From contig SYGM01000182.1 of the NCBI GenBank assembly GCA_005799545.1, positions 1 to 60,840 on the forward strand: 60,840 bases of DNA, given 5' to 3'. A program made the translations under genes and the position numbers. Numbering within the stretch: the stretch's first letter is position 1; every line of letters starts with the position of its first letter. The notes below the pieces were generated by a model. The model did no database searches, had not been told where the DNA came from, and saw only the letters and a list, made by a program, of their open reading frames with translations. The DNA comes from Planctomycetia bacterium (GTDB lineage: Bacteria > Planctomycetota > UBA1135 > GCA-002686595). Shown here one piece after another: positions 60,354 to 60,840 of this stretch.

Positions 60354-60840
60354 GTGCAGAACCTCCTTCACCAAAGAACCGGTCTGATTCTCGGCGTCGC
60401 CAACAAGCGTTCCATCGCCTGGGCCTGCGCCCAGTCGCTGGCGCGTCAGGGCATGCGCCTGTGCTTCACCTACATGGGCGAGCGCATGGAGCGCAGCGTC
60501 CGCGAGCTCGCCGCCGATGTGCCCGGCTCGATTGTGCTGCCCTGCGATGTCACCCAGCCGGAGACCATCGATGCCGTGATGGAGAAGCTGAAGTCGGAGT
60601 TCGGCGGGCTGGACTGCATCGTGCATGCCGTCGCCTTCGCCAAGCGCGAGGAGCTGCAGGGCGATTTCTTCGACACCTCGCGCGAGGGCTACATGATCGC
60701 GCACGAGATTTCCGCCTACTCGCTGGCCGCCGTGACGCGGCGCGCGCTGCCCCTGATGGAAGGCCGTCCCGGCTCGATCATCACGCTGAGCTACATCGGC
60801 GGCGAGCGCGTGGTGCCCAACTACAACATCATGGGCGTCG
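60354..60840 (+). CDS. fabI: Enoyl-[acyl-carrier-protein] reductase FabI, N-terminal part (runs off the window)
   Basis: 162 codons are present. GTG start, then LILGVANKRSIAWACAQ, the FabI nucleotide-binding start. It is followed by FTYMGERMERSVRELA, VLPCDVTQPETIDAV, LDCIVHAVAFAKREEL, and finally ITLSYIGGERVVPNYNIMGV, which holds the first catalytic Tyr region. The Tyr-x6-Lys lysine falls at or beyond the edge. FabI reduces the enoyl group in each fatty-acid elongation cycle with NADH. The identification is secure. Confidence 0.94.
   Translation, partial: MQNLLHQRTGLILGVANKRSIAWACAQSLARQGMRLCFTYMGERMERSVRELAADVPGSIVLPCDVTQPETIDAVMEKLKSEFGGLDCIVHAVAFAKREELQGDFFDTSREGYMIAHEISAYSLAAVTRRALPLMEGRPGSIITLSYIGGERVVPNYNIMGV

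Noticed and set aside
1-60840. CRISPR arrays, tRNA or rRNA genes, insertion sequences, prophage
   Set aside because: No spaced direct repeats, cloverleaf, transposase or phage structural gene was seen on reading both strands.

Overview
The window is 60.8 kb of high-GC bacterial chromosome with about 40 protein genes. The gene content suggests a planctomycete. Supporting features are an ECF sigma factor divergent from a Ser/Thr kinase with a C-terminal propeller-like region, CRTAC1/FG-GAP proteins, a dockerin-like DxNxNGIPDECE motif, large secreted proteins ending in a CPCGN...GCxNS domain, and many lipoprotein and secreted hydrolases. The secreted C-terminal domain recalls the Saltatorellus-type deep planctomycete lineage. 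That placement comes from memory of protein style, not from a search.

Layout. 1-1.4 kb: 5' part of a lipoprotein-type catalase-peroxidase gene (katG) behind a fur-like regulator, and a CPCC zinc protein. 1.4-11.4 kb: S9 peptidase, lipoprotein MsrA, a Tat-signal epimerase, a MORN-like lipoprotein, an M14 peptidase and an M16 peptidase. 11.5-16.9 kb: nitroreductase-methyltransferase fusion, HEAT-VWA protein, DUF2238 membrane protein, MFS exporter. 17.2-21.3 kb: ECF sigma factor and divergent membrane kinase. 21.4-26.9 kb: three tandem related secreted proteins. 26.9-35.9 kb: polyferredoxin-TPR membrane protein, M2 peptidase, thioredoxin-fold protein, LOG protein, parvulin isomerase, GT-C-like membrane protein. 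36-39.9 kb: three tandem paralogous secreted proteins of an unrecognised family. The middle one looks highly expressed. 40-44.5 kb: sulfatase-fold TPR lipoprotein, cobalamin-type radical SAM enzyme, pdxA. 44.5-47 kb: operon of a sigma factor, a zinc-finger TPR anti-sigma candidate and a secreted protein. 47-55.7 kb: queG, a 70-residue zinc ribbon, TPR, CRTAC1 and FG-GAP proteins, thiE, queA. 55.7-60.1 kb: a probable structured ncRNA and three genes for degenerate transcription regulators. 60.35 kb to the end: 5' part of fabI.

Much of the window concerns the cell envelope: exported peptidases, folding and repair of exported proteins (parvulin, thioredoxin fold, MsrA, KatG), and two families of abundant-looking secreted proteins, most of whose genes end in strong hairpins. 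Housekeeping functions (queuosine, pyridoxal phosphate, thiamine, fatty acids) are scattered between them. The least explained parts are the secreted C-terminal domain, the 36-40 kb surface-protein array, the ncRNA at 56 kb and the degenerate regulators next to it. No CRISPR array, tRNA, rRNA, insertion sequence or phage gene was seen.
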